A DNA stretch of 64,000 nt from an uncultured Lutibacter sp. (GTDB taxonomy: Bacteria > Bacteroidota > Bacteroidia > Flavobacteriales > Flavobacteriaceae). The position numbers were made by a program, and so were the translations under genes. Each line of letters starts with the position of its first letter. Within the stretch, counting starts at the first letter, position 1. Location of the stretch: positions 186,001-250,000 of the forward strand of contig NZ_CANLZZ010000001.1 of assembly GCF_947495725.1 (NCBI RefSeq), in the 5' to 3' direction. The notes under the pieces are model-generated. The model worked only from the letters and a program-made list of their open reading frames with translations, did no database searches and was not told the DNA's origin. Of this stretch, positions 53,301-63,820 are shown one piece after another.

Positions 53301-56300
53301 TGTTCCTGAAATAGCATCTAAAACGCCATTAACAGTTATACTTTGATTACTTAAGGAAACACCACCCGAACGATTTATTGTTAAATTATTTACTTGAGGA
53401 TTATTACTAAATAAATTATTATTAAGTGTTAATGCAGAAGCCCCCCCAAAGACAAGATTGGAAGCTGAATTTACTTCAATTGCTCCTGATGGATTACTTA
53501 TGGTTCCATTAATTCCTAACGTAGAATTACCAACTAATAAATTCCCTCCTAGTAATTGTAATTCATTATTTACGTTTATGTTAGATATTAAATTAACATT
53601 TAATAAATTATCAATTGCTAAATTATCAAAATTACTCGAAGAAGTACCTAATATTGATTGCGCTAAAGTTCCATTAAATGTTACCATTCCTCCTGAAGTT
53701 CCTATAAACGTACCATTGTTTTCAAAATCACCTCCAAGTGAATGATTAAAATTACCAGTTGCAAAACTAGAACCGGTTTCTATAGTAGTATTACCCTGAA
53801 CAAATATAGACTCTGCAGCCGTAACGGAAGTAGTACCTGAAACACTAAAATTACCATTTATATTCATTGAATTTGTTGGCATGGTTTTAGTCCCGCTTCC
53901 GCCAATAATTAAATTATAATAACCACTATCTCCACCAATACCATTAGGGTTAACAATTGTTTGATTTGCTCCCGTCCACTCTACCGTATTATCTATACTT
54001 GAAAGATCTACAATACTTGATGCATATGCTGTTCCAGCACCAGAAATTCTTAGAATATTTCCGGCAACTGGCTGAAAAGTAGTATTTTCAGCTACTTCAA
54101 TATCATAAAAGTCTGTTTCTCCAGCTATTGTAACAATTTCATTAGGTAATCCATGATTAAAAAGCACTTTTCCTGTTCCAGGGTAAAACGTCCCTCTATT
54201 CTCCCAAGCACCTCCAGCTCCACTAATAGTAATGGTTTCAGAATTTGCTGTAATTGAAGCACCCAATGCTATTTCTAATGTGTTTGCTACCGCATTTGCA
54301 GTTGAAGTAAGAGATGGGTAATGGGTTAATCCCCCCGGAATTAAAACTTCCTCGGTTGACAACGGCACATGACTTCGAGTCCAATTATTTGGTTGTTCCC
54401 ATTCGGTTTCATGTCCGGCTACAATCCCTAGCCATGTATTTTTTGTACTTAATGAATAGGCCATTGTAACTTCTGATTCACTCAAATTTTCAGTCACACT
54501 AGAACCCAATGGAAAACCTGTAATTTGAAGCGAATAATTTACAAAATCCTGATTAGAAGGTCCATGTTCATGCGGCGTACCTCCACTATAATTTATATAC
54601 TTATGCCAAAATGTTAGTTGCGACTCGTCATTATAAGTCCCGTCTAGCTCTGACGGAAGGTAGTGCATATTAATCGTAGCCAATGATGAAGATGCATTCT
54701 CAGAACGCGCAATTTGATACAACCTTTTTATTTGGCCATTTGGTGTGTAACTAGCCCAAGTAGGTACTGTACCAATTGCTATTTTAATGGCTACCCAAGT
54801 TGGTTTTAAGTTGGTATCATCAAATGTAATATTGGTATTAACATTTCCAAAAGAATAACTTTTGTTGTTATCAAATATATGCTCTCTTCTTACAGTACCC
54901 GTAACATCACCCAAACCAGTAGTGGTGGCCAAAGAACTCATAAATAAAGTATTATTTCCCGTATCTAAACTTCCAATTGATGATGTTGGGTTTACACTTT
55001 GTAAATCTAAAATTCCATTTATTGTTAAATCCTGCCCCATTATTACACCACCAACACTATTAATTGTCAAATTTTTAAAAGTGGCTGTTCCATAAAACAA
55101 ATTACTTGGTAAAACCAAAGATGAAGTGTTTCCAAATGCTAGGGAAGAATCAAAATCTGCAAAAATAAATCCATTTGTTTTTGAAACTCCACCATTAATA
55201 TCTAATTGAACTTCACCAACATTTAAATTACCATTTGAAAGAATTAAGTTATTGCTTATTTCTATATCTGTTAACATTTTAACATTATTCGCATTGTTAA
55301 TTTTTAAATTGTTGAAGGTTACTGGTGCGTCACCTAGTATTAACTGTTCTTTTATACCATTTAAAGTAATTGTATTTCCAATTGAAGTTGTAAACATTCC
55401 ATCAATATCTAGAAGGTCTTCTAAATAATGATTAAATGCCCCAGTTATAAATGTTGCCGATGCTTCAACATGCGTTTCCCCTTTTACTGTTATCGAAGAC
55501 AAAGCGGTTGCCGTTGCCGAATCATCCAATTTAAAATCTTTTTTTATAATTAAATCAGCTCCGGGCATTGTTTTAATTCCAGTTCCACTTAAAATTAATG
55601 TGGAGTAGGTATTTGAAGTAGTATTTGGAATAACTACTGTTTGATTTGCACCATTATATTCTACAATTGTTTCACCTGCAAATGTTGTATTTAATACCCC
55701 ACGATCTGCACCAACTTCATTAATTATAATGGCTCCAGAAATTTTCATTGTTGTATTTGCAACCATTGAAAGCGTTGTTAGTTCACCAACATAAATATCA
55801 TTAAACGTAGTATTTCCCGATATAGTTGTGATACCTTCAAAAGGGAGGTGATTTACATCATCTTTTCTTATAAATTTAATAGTACTATTTCCAGCATTAA
55901 AAGTTCCTCCATTATTACTCCAAGTTCCAATATTATCTGTTAGAGTTAGTATAGCATTATCACTATTTCCCGAATTTAAAATACTTCCTGATTCGAGTAC
56001 AATTTTCATTATTTCTGTATCTTCATTTGAAGGTAAAGTTGGGTCGAAATTTGTTGTTGAAGCATCTGGAATACGTACAAACGAATTTATATCAGGAACC
56101 CCACTTGGAATCCAGTTTAATGAGTTATTCCAATCTGTACTATATTCTCCAATCCATTCCTTGTAGCTAAGTCCGGATTCGTCCATCGTAATTGGGAAGT
56201 AACCAAAAACTGATGGAAAAAAAGAGATGTTAACATCTGCTAATTCCAACCAATTTTCGCTTAAATTAAAGTTTGATCTTCCACTATCAACTGGAGGTGG

Positions 56301-59300
56301 TTGAAGTGAATAGTTTGTTGGAGTCCAAAAAGATAAATCTTCTTTAACATTTCCGTTAAGTTCAGAGTCCAAATAAGAAGCTCTAAAGGTAGCTATACTT
56401 TTATCTCCTCCAGATTGAATTAGGTCGTAAGATCGTTTTATTGGATCGGTTAACAGTCCCGAATTACCAGAAATTGCAGTACCTATTGTTACTCTTGCTT
56501 TTAAAAATGTAGGTAATGATAATGCACCTATATTAAATGCCGCAAACGTATTTTTATTTCCAAAAGTATAACTATTACCTTCTATAAATGAATACCTACT
56601 TATAACCCCTGTAACATCTCCATGTCCTTCTGTGGTGGAGTTCGGCCCCATTATTAATTCATTATAAATGCTATCATCTGTATAAGTTACATCTAACAAT
56701 CCCTTAGTTGCTGAAGGATTAGAATTTTGTAAATTTAAAACACCTATTACAGTTAGATTGTTATTTAAAGTAATTCCTCCCTCTCCACTTATGGTAAAAT
56801 TTTCAATTTCTGAGTTATTAAACAAAGAAGACGCTATTGTATAACCAGTAGTATTTTGAAAATCAACAGTATCAGATGTTTGATTAGCTACAATGTCTCC
56901 ATCTGTTATGTTAATTGTATTTGTAGCAATTGTTAACGTATTTCCATCAAGGGTTAAAGAACCATTTATTAAATCTAAACTACCAGTAACAGTTAAATCG
57001 CCTTCTAAACTAATCCCATTTGAGCGATTTAATTCAAAATTATTAGTAACTAAACTTGGTATACTTGTATTGGCACCATTTCCTCCAATTATAATATTAC
57101 TCGAATTACCACCTATTAAAGTTCCTAAAGTGGTTGTAACATTACCATTTATTGTTAAAGTATTTGCTCCAATTGAAAAAGCTCCATTGGTAAGCGTTAA
57201 TTGATTTTCAATAATAATATCACCATCTTGATTTAATCCATTACTATTGTCAATTATTAACCCATAAATTGTATTTGATGTAAAATTTGAAGAAGTTAAA
57301 TTTTGTGCCGAACTACCAGCAAATACAATTGTAGAGGAAATAGATGTAGCATCTATTTGGTCTAATGTGCTCGAAACAAGCCCATACGTTAAAGTTAACT
57401 GTTTGCCATTAAGTACAAACTTTTTATTACTTGTATTGGTTATTTTCCTTAACGTTCTATTTTGATCGAGATAGCAATCATTGGTGGGAGAAGTTGCAAA
57501 TGTAATATTAGCTCCATTTGGTGGAACTGCTCCATTTTCCCAATTTGAAGGGTTTGAAAAATCATTATTTACAGTTCCTTCCCACACAAATGGAAGCGAA
57601 GATTCTAAGGCTCCAATTTTTGGTGGACTATCTCTAGTAATTCCCTCAAAATCTAATAAAATAGAACAATCAACTCCCGTTAAAATACCCGAAGCTATAT
57701 AATCTAAATAGTTGGTACCTCCAGCATTTTTAAATATTGGATTAATTGATAAACTATTTAAATCTTGTCCTGAGACTATAGGCAATGAAGATTTATTAAC
57801 TCCATTGTAAAATCCAGGAACACCACCTGTTCCTAACACAAAATAATTATTAAAATCTAAAGTAATATTTGTATTAGAAGAATAATTAAAATACGCACCG
57901 TAATGCAAGTTTGTACCACCCACAGTTGAACGAGCATTCATAAAAATATTATTTCTAATGTCTCTTGTATTTGTGGATGCATTGCTAAATAATGCATATG
58001 ACTTTTCCGTACTTCCTGAAGTTATGTTCCCTTCAATATAAATAGTATTAAAATAAAGAGTATTATTATTTGTTTCAATACCTGTTTCATAAACACCGTA
58101 TACATTAGTTGCCGTATCTCCTCCTAAATTAATAATGTTATTAGAATAAATAGTTGTTCCCGATTCAATTTTAAGACCATAAATAGATCCATTTGATGAA
58201 CTTGGATCTACAGTTAAACTATGAATAAAGTTTTCCGAAACAACATTATTTCCAACGGTACTTCCTGCATAATACAATCCAATTATCGCTCCCGAAAATA
58301 ATGTGTTGGTATTTGATAAATTATAAACTATATTTCCTTTTATCGTTTTATTGCTTGTAGTTCCTGTTAAGGAAATACCACAAACCGAAGCATTATTATT
58401 AACTTCTATATTTGCATTTGAATTTACTAAATTAAATATATTATTATTAGAGACAGTAATTGATCCTGCATTAGAATTAATACCTTGAACAACCCCCAAA
58501 GTACCAGTTGAGGTATTTGTTGTTCCATTTGTTAAACTAGAAATTGTATTATTTGAAATGGATATAACACCAAAACCATTATTGTAAATTCCATAAACAA
58601 CTTGATTATTACTTGTACTAGCCGAACTTGCATTTATATTATTTGCAACTGTAGTACTACCAATAAAGTTATTGCTAATAGTTGTTGAACCCGGAGTTGA
58701 TGATTTATTAATTCCAAAAATATTAGATGCAAATGCACCTCCATTAGCAGTTGTTATCGACCCTATGTTATTCTTTTGGCAATTAACTGTTCCTGCACTT
58801 AAAATATGAATCCCGTACACATTTAACCCCGAAGTACTACCTGTAACTGTTACTAAATTATTTTCAGTAAGACTTCCAATAGTATTTCCTGTTACGTTTC
58901 CAACATTTACATTTCCACCCAAAATTTGTATCCCAGTCCAGCTACCGTTTGCAGAATTACTCCAATTAAAATTTCGAATTGTATTGTTTTGAATTGAACT
59001 TTCAGAAGAGGTTCCAACATTTAAACTTATAGCATTAAAAGTATTGTTTGTAGCATTAGTTTTGGCCCAAGCGGAGCCGTTACATTGAGGACTAGATCCT
59101 CCAATAAAATTGTCTGAAATATTAAAATTATTTCCTCCAGTATTGTCTATTCTAATAGCATTATAACCTACTGCAGCTGTTCCTGTAAAAGGGAGTGTCT
59201 CATAAAAACTATTACTTTCTATAATCCAATCTGTTGTATATGTTGAAAGAAAAATACCATTGGATGCTATACCACTATTAAAAAAATTGTAAATATTGTT

Positions 59301-61190
59301 AGCACTTATAATGTTTCCTCTATTTTCACCACCTGAAATACCTGAAGAGTAAATGACATTAACAGGCCTTTCGTTTGTAATTGCCGTGGAAATATCATTA
59401 TTTTCTATTGTATTATTATCATTGCTATTAAAAGAACTTGTAGTTGAAAAAAACAAAACACCACTTGAAGTATTCGTTTCAGAACCTTTAATTTCACAAT
59501 ATTTTATAGTGTTATTCTTGGCCCCATTTATAAATCGAAAAGTTGATGTGCCCGCCGTACTTGATGTACTATTATTAATAAAACTTAAGTCTTTTGATAA
59601 ACCAAGACCGTTAACGCGCCCATCAAATATTACATTATCCGCTCCATTTAAATCTATTAAAGGAGTTGAAAGGTTACCACTAATTGAAAGTCCACTTTTA
59701 GTAGGGTATATATTTACAATAGCATATTCCGCAAGACCACTTCCACTAGCATTTAAAACAGCAGAACTTGTTTCTACTGTGTTATCATTTATTTTTATAG
59801 TAATATTCCCTCTATGTGTTCCTGTATTTATTTTATCAAATGCATCTTTTAAGCTAGAATAATAAGCTAATGATGTTCCCAAAGTTGCATTTACCTCAAT
59901 AAAGGGTGGAGTATATTCTATCCATGTATTTTCAGTTCCGCTTTGAACTTCCTGCCATTTATTAAAAAATGTACTAACACCACTATGAAGCCCCATATCA
60001 ACTCCAGTTTTTGTTATGTCTTTCGATCCAAGTTTTAGAACAATTTTATTGGTAGATTCATAAAAACTAACTTGTAAATCTGCATATTTCTTATCATTAC
60101 GGTCAATTTCTAAATTATTGTATTCAATAGTAAATACCCTTTGGGGTGCATTTCCTGTAACTAAAGATTTTACCCAACCGCCATTATCACCTACTTTTGT
60201 CCCGTATACTCCCAGTCCAATTATTTGTCCAAGTTGAGTTGCTGCACTTGTTAAATCATACGATTCAGCATCTTGCCTTCTTGTGTTTGCAAGATCATCG
60301 AACCTAATAAAACCATTAGTTGTAACACTTAAATAATCATCTGTTGTGTAATTATTATCATAAATACGAAAGTCAAAAGGCCAAGAAATTTCCGCTTTTT
60401 TGTTATTACCACTAACAATATTATCACCTAATGAACAATCAATCCAGTTATAGGTAGTTCCATTACTCCCAGTAATTACACCATAATTCCAACTTGCCAA
60501 CGGACCAACTGGAGGTGTTGTTCGTGTATATTCTATATAAGTGTTTTCTGTTCCGTTCTTAAGTTCTTGCCATTTATTAAAATAGCCATTCACACCACTA
60601 TGAAGCCCCATATCAACTCCATCTTCTGTAATATCAAATTGTCCTAATTTTAGAACAATTTTATTTTCAGTTTCATAAAAACTTACCTGAACATCTGCAT
60701 ATTTATTGTCATTCCAATCAATCTCTAAATTGTTATATTCAATAGTTAATATTCGATTTGGAGAAGAACCGGTGACTAAATATTTCACACTAGAGCCACT
60801 TTCTGATGTATTTCCATCAGTTAGTGCTAAAGCAATGATCTGCCCAAAACTTGTATCAGCACTTGTTAAGTTATAATTTGTAGCATCGGTGTAACTTGTG
60901 TTAGCATCACCGTCTAAACGTATAAATCCATTAGATGCAATACTTAAATTACTAGTAGAGGTGTAGTTATTATCATAAAAACTAAAGTTAAATGGCCAAG
61001 GAATAGATGTTATCCCATCATCTTGACTAGGTGAGAATGACAATAGAGTTCCTGAAGAACTATCTATCCAACTATACTCAGCCCCTAATACACCTGTTTG
61101 AATGGCATAATTTGATGAAGCAACTGCTTGACCCAATACATTAAATTGAATAAATAAAAATAATATGAAAGCTAAAATTTTTGTTTTCAT
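50337..61190 (-). CDS. Giant T9SS surface protein (3617 residues)
   Basis: Signal peptide ending near LGQ (residue 21). Residues about 22-220 and 225-430 are tandem copies of one beta-sandwich domain (YxWIDxSxG; GxDMGLHSGV). Residues about 470-1130 are a right-handed beta-helix with many N-N-x-I and G-I-x-x-N rungs. Then come four repeats of about 450-550 residues. Each starts with W-x-G then N-W (for example EWIGEYSTDWNNSLNW), followed by beta-helical N-G-x-L-x-L segments and a block with GDVTG and R-x-Y-SFGN. The C-terminal region ends in a T9SS-type sorting domain (about 3540-3617, ending KKILIN). Probably a long adhesin or matrix fibre. Co-transcribed with the usher-like gene (2-bp gap). 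It is the largest gene in the window and is intact. Confidence 0.85.
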   Translation of the reverse strand: MKTKILAFILFLFIQFNVLGQAVASSNYAIQTGVLGAEYSWIDSSSGTLLSFSPSQDDGITSIPWPFNFSFYDNNYTSTSNLSIASNGFIRLDGDANTSYTDATNYNLTSADTSFGQIIALALTDGNTSESGSSVKYLVTGSSPNRILTIEYNNLEIDWNDNKYADVQVSFYETENKIVLKLGQFDITEDGVDMGLHSGVNGYFNKWQELKNGTENTYIEYTRTTPPVGPLASWNYGVITGSNGTTYNWIDCSLGDNIVSGNNKKAEISWPFDFRIYDNNYTTDDYLSVTTNGFIRFDDLANTRRQDAESYDLTSAATQLGQIIGLGVYGTKVGDNGGWVKSLVTGNAPQRVFTIEYNNLEIDRNDKKYADLQVSFYESTNKIVLKLGSKDITKTGVDMGLHSGVSTFFNKWQEVQSGTENTWIEYTPPFIEVNATLGTSLAYYSSLKDAFDKINTGTHRGNITIKINDNTVETSSAVLNASGSGLAEYAIVNIYPTKSGLSISGNLSTPLIDLNGADNVIFDGRVNGLGLSKDLSFINNSTSSTAGTSTFRFINGAKNNTIKYCEIKGSETNTSSGVLFFSTTSSFNSNDNNTIENNDISTAITNERPVNVIYSSGISGGENRGNIISANNIYNFFNSGIASNGIFLSTYTTDWIIESNSFYETLPFTGTAAVGYNAIRIDNTGGNNFNISDNFIGGSSPQCNGSAWAKTNATNNTFNAISLNVGTSSESSIQNNTIRNFNWSNSANGSWTGIQILGGNVNVGNVTGNTIGSLTENNLVTVTGSTSGLNVYGIHILSAGTVNCQKNNIGSITTANGGAFASNIFGINKSSTPGSTTISNNFIGSTTVANNINASSASTSNNQVVYGIYNNGFGVISISNNTISSLTNGTTNTSTGTLGVVQGINSNAGSITVSNNNIFNLVNSNANIEVNNNASVCGISLTGTTSNKTIKGNIVYNLSNTNTLFSGAIIGLYYAGSTVGNNVVSENFIHSLTVDPSSSNGSIYGLKIESGTTIYSNNIINLGGDTATNVYGVYETGIETNNNTLYFNTIYIEGNITSGSTEKSYALFSNASTNTRDIRNNIFMNARSTVGGTNLHYGAYFNYSSNTNITLDFNNYFVLGTGGVPGFYNGVNKSSLPIVSGQDLNSLSINPIFKNAGGTNYLDYIASGILTGVDCSILLDFEGITRDSPPKIGALESSLPFVWEGTVNNDFSNPSNWENGAVPPNGANITFATSPTNDCYLDQNRTLRKITNTSNKKFVLNGKQLTLTYGLVSSTLDQIDATSISSTIVFAGSSAQNLTSSNFTSNTIYGLIIDNSNGLNQDGDIIIENQLTLTNGAFSIGANTLTINGNVTTTLGTLIGGNSSNIIIGGNGANTSIPSLVTNNFELNRSNGISLEGDLTVTGSLDLINGSLTLDGNTLTIATNTINITDGDIVANQTSDTVDFQNTTGYTIASSLFNNSEIENFTISGEGGITLNNNLTVIGVLNLQNSNPSATKGLLDVTYTDDSIYNELIMGPNSTTEGHGDVTGVISRYSFIEGNSYTFGNKNTFAAFNIGALSLPTFLKARVTIGTAISGNSGLLTDPIKRSYDLIQSGGDKSIATFRASYLDSELNGNVKEDLSFWTPTNYSLQPPPVDSGRSNFNLSENWLELADVNISFFPSVFGYFPITMDESGLSYKEWIGEYSTDWNNSLNWIPSGVPDINSFVRIPDASTTNFDPTLPSNEDTEIMKIVLESGSILNSGNSDNAILTLTDNIGTWSNNGGTFNAGNSTIKFIRKDDVNHLPFEGITTISGNTTFNDIYVGELTTLSMVANTTMKISGAIIINEVGADRGVLNTTFAGETIVEYNGANQTVVIPNTTSNTYSTLILSGTGIKTMPGADLIIKKDFKLDDSATATALSSITVKGETHVEASATFITGAFNHYLEDLLDIDGMFTTSIGNTITLNGIKEQLILGDAPVTFNNLKINNANNVKMLTDIEISNNLILSNGNLNVGEVQLDINGGVSKTNGFIFADFDSSLAFGNTSSLVLPSNLFYGTATFKNLTINSVGGVIMGQDLTINGILDLQSVNPTSSIGSLDTGNNTLFMSSLATTTGLGDVTGTVRREHIFDNNKSYSFGNVNTNITFDDTNLKPTWVAIKIAIGTVPTWASYTPNGQIKRLYQIARSENASSSLATINMHYLPSELDGTYNDESQLTFWHKYINYSGGTPHEHGPSNQDFVNYSLQITGFPLGSSVTENLSESEVTMAYSLSTKNTWLGIVAGHETEWEQPNNWTRSHVPLSTEEVLIPGGLTHYPSLTSTANAVANTLEIALGASITANSETITISGAGGAWENRGTFYPGTGKVLFNHGLPNEIVTIAGETDFYDIEVAENTTFQPVAGNILRISGAGTAYASSIVDLSSIDNTVEWTGANQTIVNPNGIGGDSGYYNLIIGGSGTKTMPTNSMNINGNFSVSGTTSVTAAESIFVQGNTTIETGSSFATGNFNHSLGGDFENNGTFIGTSGGMVTFNGTLAQSILGTSSSNFDNLAIDNLLNVNLISNINVNNELQLLGGNLLVGNSTLGINGTISNPSGAIEVNSASNLVFGGASALTLNNNLFSNNPQVNNLTINRSGGVSLSNQSITVNGVLDAISGTLNLLDNTLTFSGSSPIRTTGTIDASSTNSGLIFSNTSSINLPVNLFAGDITNFTVNGSGGVISNGDISITGFLNLESNNPSLTKGSLDMASSSIIDMGENAITMGIGDVTGIVRRQHTFLDGIEYSFGNKFTSLNFLNVPGGIKPTWVKCKISIGDSPSWRSDAINRIYSFAQSGGTDRMIVKLHYLDNELHSPETDESKLVFWDAYDETHTTPNSFDKFYPRSFNFRNGGENWIQLSGPAINYIATSNLLDVKQWSLSYSNVGAHLHTWTGNGSPTYDGDWSLPGNWDGGVPEENCPVLIPHPSSLPSDNNGDFYPSKNLLPTISPAFASSMEIASGATLEIEEDYTITIFGNENAWVNNGVFIPGTATVVFDHPYDDDFNYVSISGTTNFYNVTITDETYIQPENNSVIRIENLMNFQTSSILDFSTTNNTIEYNGADQGVINPNGGATGYNNLILSGTGIKSLPTNTMQILNDFSLTGSASAITKNNLTVGRNLDLASTSNLTIAGGRTLTVNGNITNSVGYLGFLLKSTTDGTASLIHNTDNVQATVERYISGNAEDWHLLSSPVSNQTIVGSNWLPSGSYGNGTGYDLYVWDEPTPCWVYQPNLSATPSWSTVHPASNFVPGRGYLYSVEEENPTNEFKGNLNNGTISYPITANSTADPLLKGFNLIGNPYPSAIDWKSSSGWTRSNLIDSGGGYDMWIWNPAANNYGVFNSSGTTGTNSVNQYIASMQGFFVRAESNANISMTNNVRLHTGASNWMKPSKSTNILSSVKVRITSDSGLGFDEVLFQFGHNSNEFGAAKLFSTIKEAPSTYLNVGKENLSVRYLTDTIDNPMVPIMFKPGKDGKYTLNIEVDYGSYNYLILEDKKTETLHNLLENPNYKFQATLKDNNDRFVVHFKPIESIPEVSLDLSALIYYNENQVIVDLSSVKEKTNVKIVDMLGRLILSKTVEGNNIHYFNVPKTTQILIVTAKSENKIKRKKILIN

Positions 61191-61192
61191 AA

Positions 61193-63820
61193 TTACTTTT
61201 GTTTACGTGTTTTTAGTTCAAAATTTAAACCCTCAACTATGTCTCCATCTACCAATGGTTTAATTACAATATTTTGAGTTAACGGTGTGGCTTGATACCC
61301 TAACTTATCTAGCTGACTAGCATCAACACTCACATTGTAGTTTCCTGGTGGTAAACCCAAATAACTAAAATACCCATCAGATTCACTCAATACTTCAGCT
61401 ACTTTTTCCCTTTTACTATTATAAACTTGAATTGTAATTCTTCCTTGCGCCTTTAAATTATCATTATTCTTCAGGTAAACCATTCCACTTACTTCTCCCA
61501 TAACTTCAATTGGAATATCCACTTTTTTATATTGGTTTGGATCTACTAATATTTGGTAAGTATTGTGTTTAAAACGCCAAGAAATATTGTCTAAATCATT
61601 ATTTGAAAATGTTACATTGTAATTAATAAACGCATTTAAATCAGAAATTCGAACAATAGAATCTTTTTCACTAATCATCGCTTTTCCTCCACTTACTCTT
61701 ACATTTTTGAGTAACACTAATTTTTCTCCTTTATCTTTTTTACCATTCTGGTTTAAATCAACAAAGGGATAACATAAAATACCTCCTTTACCTAAGGCGG
61801 AATTATTACCACTTCTCACATAATTATCTCCACCAAATGCCAAACTTCCTTGCGCATTTTCTGAAAAATTTAGTTTATCATTGCTATAAGATGTAGAAAA
61901 ACCTAATCGTGCATTAGGCAAATCATATCTAAAACTAAAAAACACATTATCTGTAGCATATTGAATATTTCGCTCGTAAGAAGCTGAGAAAGACATTTTA
62001 GACACTCTTTTTTCAATTTCAGCACGATAACGCATCATTTTATTATTGGTAATGTTATACTGAACCGATGGACGTAATATAAACCCATTTCTGGTTCTTC
62101 TTGAAAAAGCTAAAGTAGTACTCATAAACGGATCTCTATTACCAACCCAGTTAGAAGCTATTGAAGCATTAGCTGAATAATTTTTATACCTTCCTGAAAA
62201 AAATGCATCTAATTGATTAAATTCAAATACATTATATAAATATTGATTAAAACTTAATTTTGAATTAACACTAATCTTTTTTATTTTAAAGGGCAGCGAT
62301 AAACGAAATTTTCTTTCTTCATTTGTATTGTTTAAAGTAGCTTGCTGTCCTTCAACAAATTTACTGTAATCAACTTCTAGAAAAGCGCTTCTACCTAAAT
62401 TAAAATTTAATAATCCTTTTAGACTTACATTATGGGCGTATTCCATATTAATCATCATCCTAGAAAAGGGCTGAAACGATATATTTGCAAACGGAATTAA
62501 AGGGTTATCTACAATCCTAGATAAGTATTCTGCACCTCCACCAATGGTAATAAACCTATTAACTCCATAATTGATTTCTCCTCGTCCAAATGTACTATTA
62601 TCTTCATCTTCCAACATACCTCCTGAAACATTATATTCTAGCACTTTAGCTGGCATTAACGTATAAGGAGTATTCATAATTTTTTCCTCAATTCGCTCTT
62701 CTCCTAAAGGTCCAAAATATTTCATTTTTAGAGTAGTATAACCATATACTATTGGAACATTAAATACATACAGACCAGAAGCGTCTGCCTCGGTATAGTC
62801 TACAAGGATGTCATTAATATATAATTCAACAGTCCAATTGGGCTCTGTATACTCACTTATAGTATAAGTTCCTTTGGCTTCACGTATGGTATTTGGAGAA
62901 TTATTAAAACTTGCTCCAACTACAGGGGCTCCTAAAAAAGCAATCGATTGTGATCCTATTTTACCAATTTGAGCTTGTTTAATATAACTATTGTCATTAT
63001 CTACCCAGCGCCAATTATAATAAAGCTGACGCCTATCAAGTTTTGTTTGATCATAATAATTGAAAGATATATTAGCTTCTCCAAACAATAATTCACTACC
63101 CAATCCTAAAGAAAATCGATTGTTAGTTTTTTCTCCTTCTTGCTGATTGGAAGAAATTGACCAATCAAGTGCTCCACCATTAAATAAATGATAATCTCTA
63201 TCAATAATTTTATCAATAACAATTTCTTCCTTAGACTGCAATTTTGTTACATTTTGTCTTACTTTTTCAAGTCTTGCCTGTTTTACTAAAGGTAATTCAA
63301 AATCAGCTTTTAATATAATTGATAAAGTTCGAAAATTAAATAACATATTTAATCCAAAAGCCTCGTTTAAAATCCTAGTTTCTACATAAATCGCACCTAA
63401 TTCCTTTACAATACCATTAACCGATTTAATTATATTACCATTCTTTATAATTTGCTTTGAATTAAAATCTATGGTATATTTTGTTTGTTCATTTTCAATA
63501 AATCCTTTTAATATATTTCGATCATTATCCACCTCACAAGAAATTCCTAAATTTTTAAACAACTCTTCTACATTTATGTAAACCAATTGTGTATCTGTAA
63601 TTATTACATCGGCTTCAAACCTTAAATAACCACTAACTATAATTTCAACAGGAACTTCATCAAATTCATTAATTGGCTCTAGAGGAATTTCTTTAAAATA
63701 ATCATTTGCACTAACCGTAATAAAACTGAGTAAAAAAAAACAACAAAATAGACTTAACTTAGTACATTTTTCATTTGATTGTAAAATATAAGAGGTTCCA
63801 TATGTTTTTCTACCTCTCAT
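61193..63820 (-). CDS. Usher-like outer-membrane protein with Cu-amine-oxidase-type N-domain
   Basis: 875 residues. A signal peptide follows an unusually long basic N-region (hydrophobic core about 23-38, FITVSA). A copper-amine-oxidase-N-like domain (about 60-165, TQLVYINVEELFKNLG) precedes a long beta-strand region (about 190-650). Within the latter, the part from GSQSIAFLGAPVVGASF through VELYINDILVDY to KMKYFGPLGEERIEE is fimbrial-usher-like: the plug and barrel pattern of FimD/PapC. A Ca-binding DLNQNGKKDKGE segment and a CarboxypepD_reg/SdrB-like domain close the protein. It lies between a DUF4402 pilin-like gene (adjacent, no gap) and the giant T9SS gene. It probably assembles DUF4402 subunits at the surface. 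No chaperone is visible within the window. Confidence 0.68.
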   Translation of the reverse strand: MRGRKTYGTSYILQSNEKCTKLSLFCCFFLLSFITVSANDYFKEIPLEPINEFDEVPVEIIVSGYLRFEADVIITDTQLVYINVEELFKNLGISCEVDNDRNILKGFIENEQTKYTIDFNSKQIIKNGNIIKSVNGIVKELGAIYVETRILNEAFGLNMLFNFRTLSIILKADFELPLVKQARLEKVRQNVTKLQSKEEIVIDKIIDRDYHLFNGGALDWSISSNQQEGEKTNNRFSLGLGSELLFGEANISFNYYDQTKLDRRQLYYNWRWVDNDNSYIKQAQIGKIGSQSIAFLGAPVVGASFNNSPNTIREAKGTYTISEYTEPNWTVELYINDILVDYTEADASGLYVFNVPIVYGYTTLKMKYFGPLGEERIEEKIMNTPYTLMPAKVLEYNVSGGMLEDEDNSTFGRGEINYGVNRFITIGGGAEYLSRIVDNPLIPFANISFQPFSRMMINMEYAHNVSLKGLLNFNLGRSAFLEVDYSKFVEGQQATLNNTNEERKFRLSLPFKIKKISVNSKLSFNQYLYNVFEFNQLDAFFSGRYKNYSANASIASNWVGNRDPFMSTTLAFSRRTRNGFILRPSVQYNITNNKMMRYRAEIEKRVSKMSFSASYERNIQYATDNVFFSFRYDLPNARLGFSTSYSNDKLNFSENAQGSLAFGGDNYVRSGNNSALGKGGILCYPFVDLNQNGKKDKGEKLVLLKNVRVSGGKAMISEKDSIVRISDLNAFINYNVTFSNNDLDNISWRFKHNTYQILVDPNQYKKVDIPIEVMGEVSGMVYLKNNDNLKAQGRITIQVYNSKREKVAEVLSESDGYFSYLGLPPGNYNVSVDASQLDKLGYQATPLTQNIVIKPLVDGDIVEGLNFELKTRKQK

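Noticed and set aside
53035-59862. Several plus-strand frames of 70-170 codons inside the giant gene
   Set aside because: Valine/proline/leucine-rich mirror translations of repetitive beta-helix coding sequence; no signals or domains.
61193-63820. SusC/TonB-dependent receptor
   Set aside because: No TonB box or SusC plug. The middle region is usher-like, the N-domain is amine-oxidase-N-like, and the neighbour is DUF4402, not SusD.
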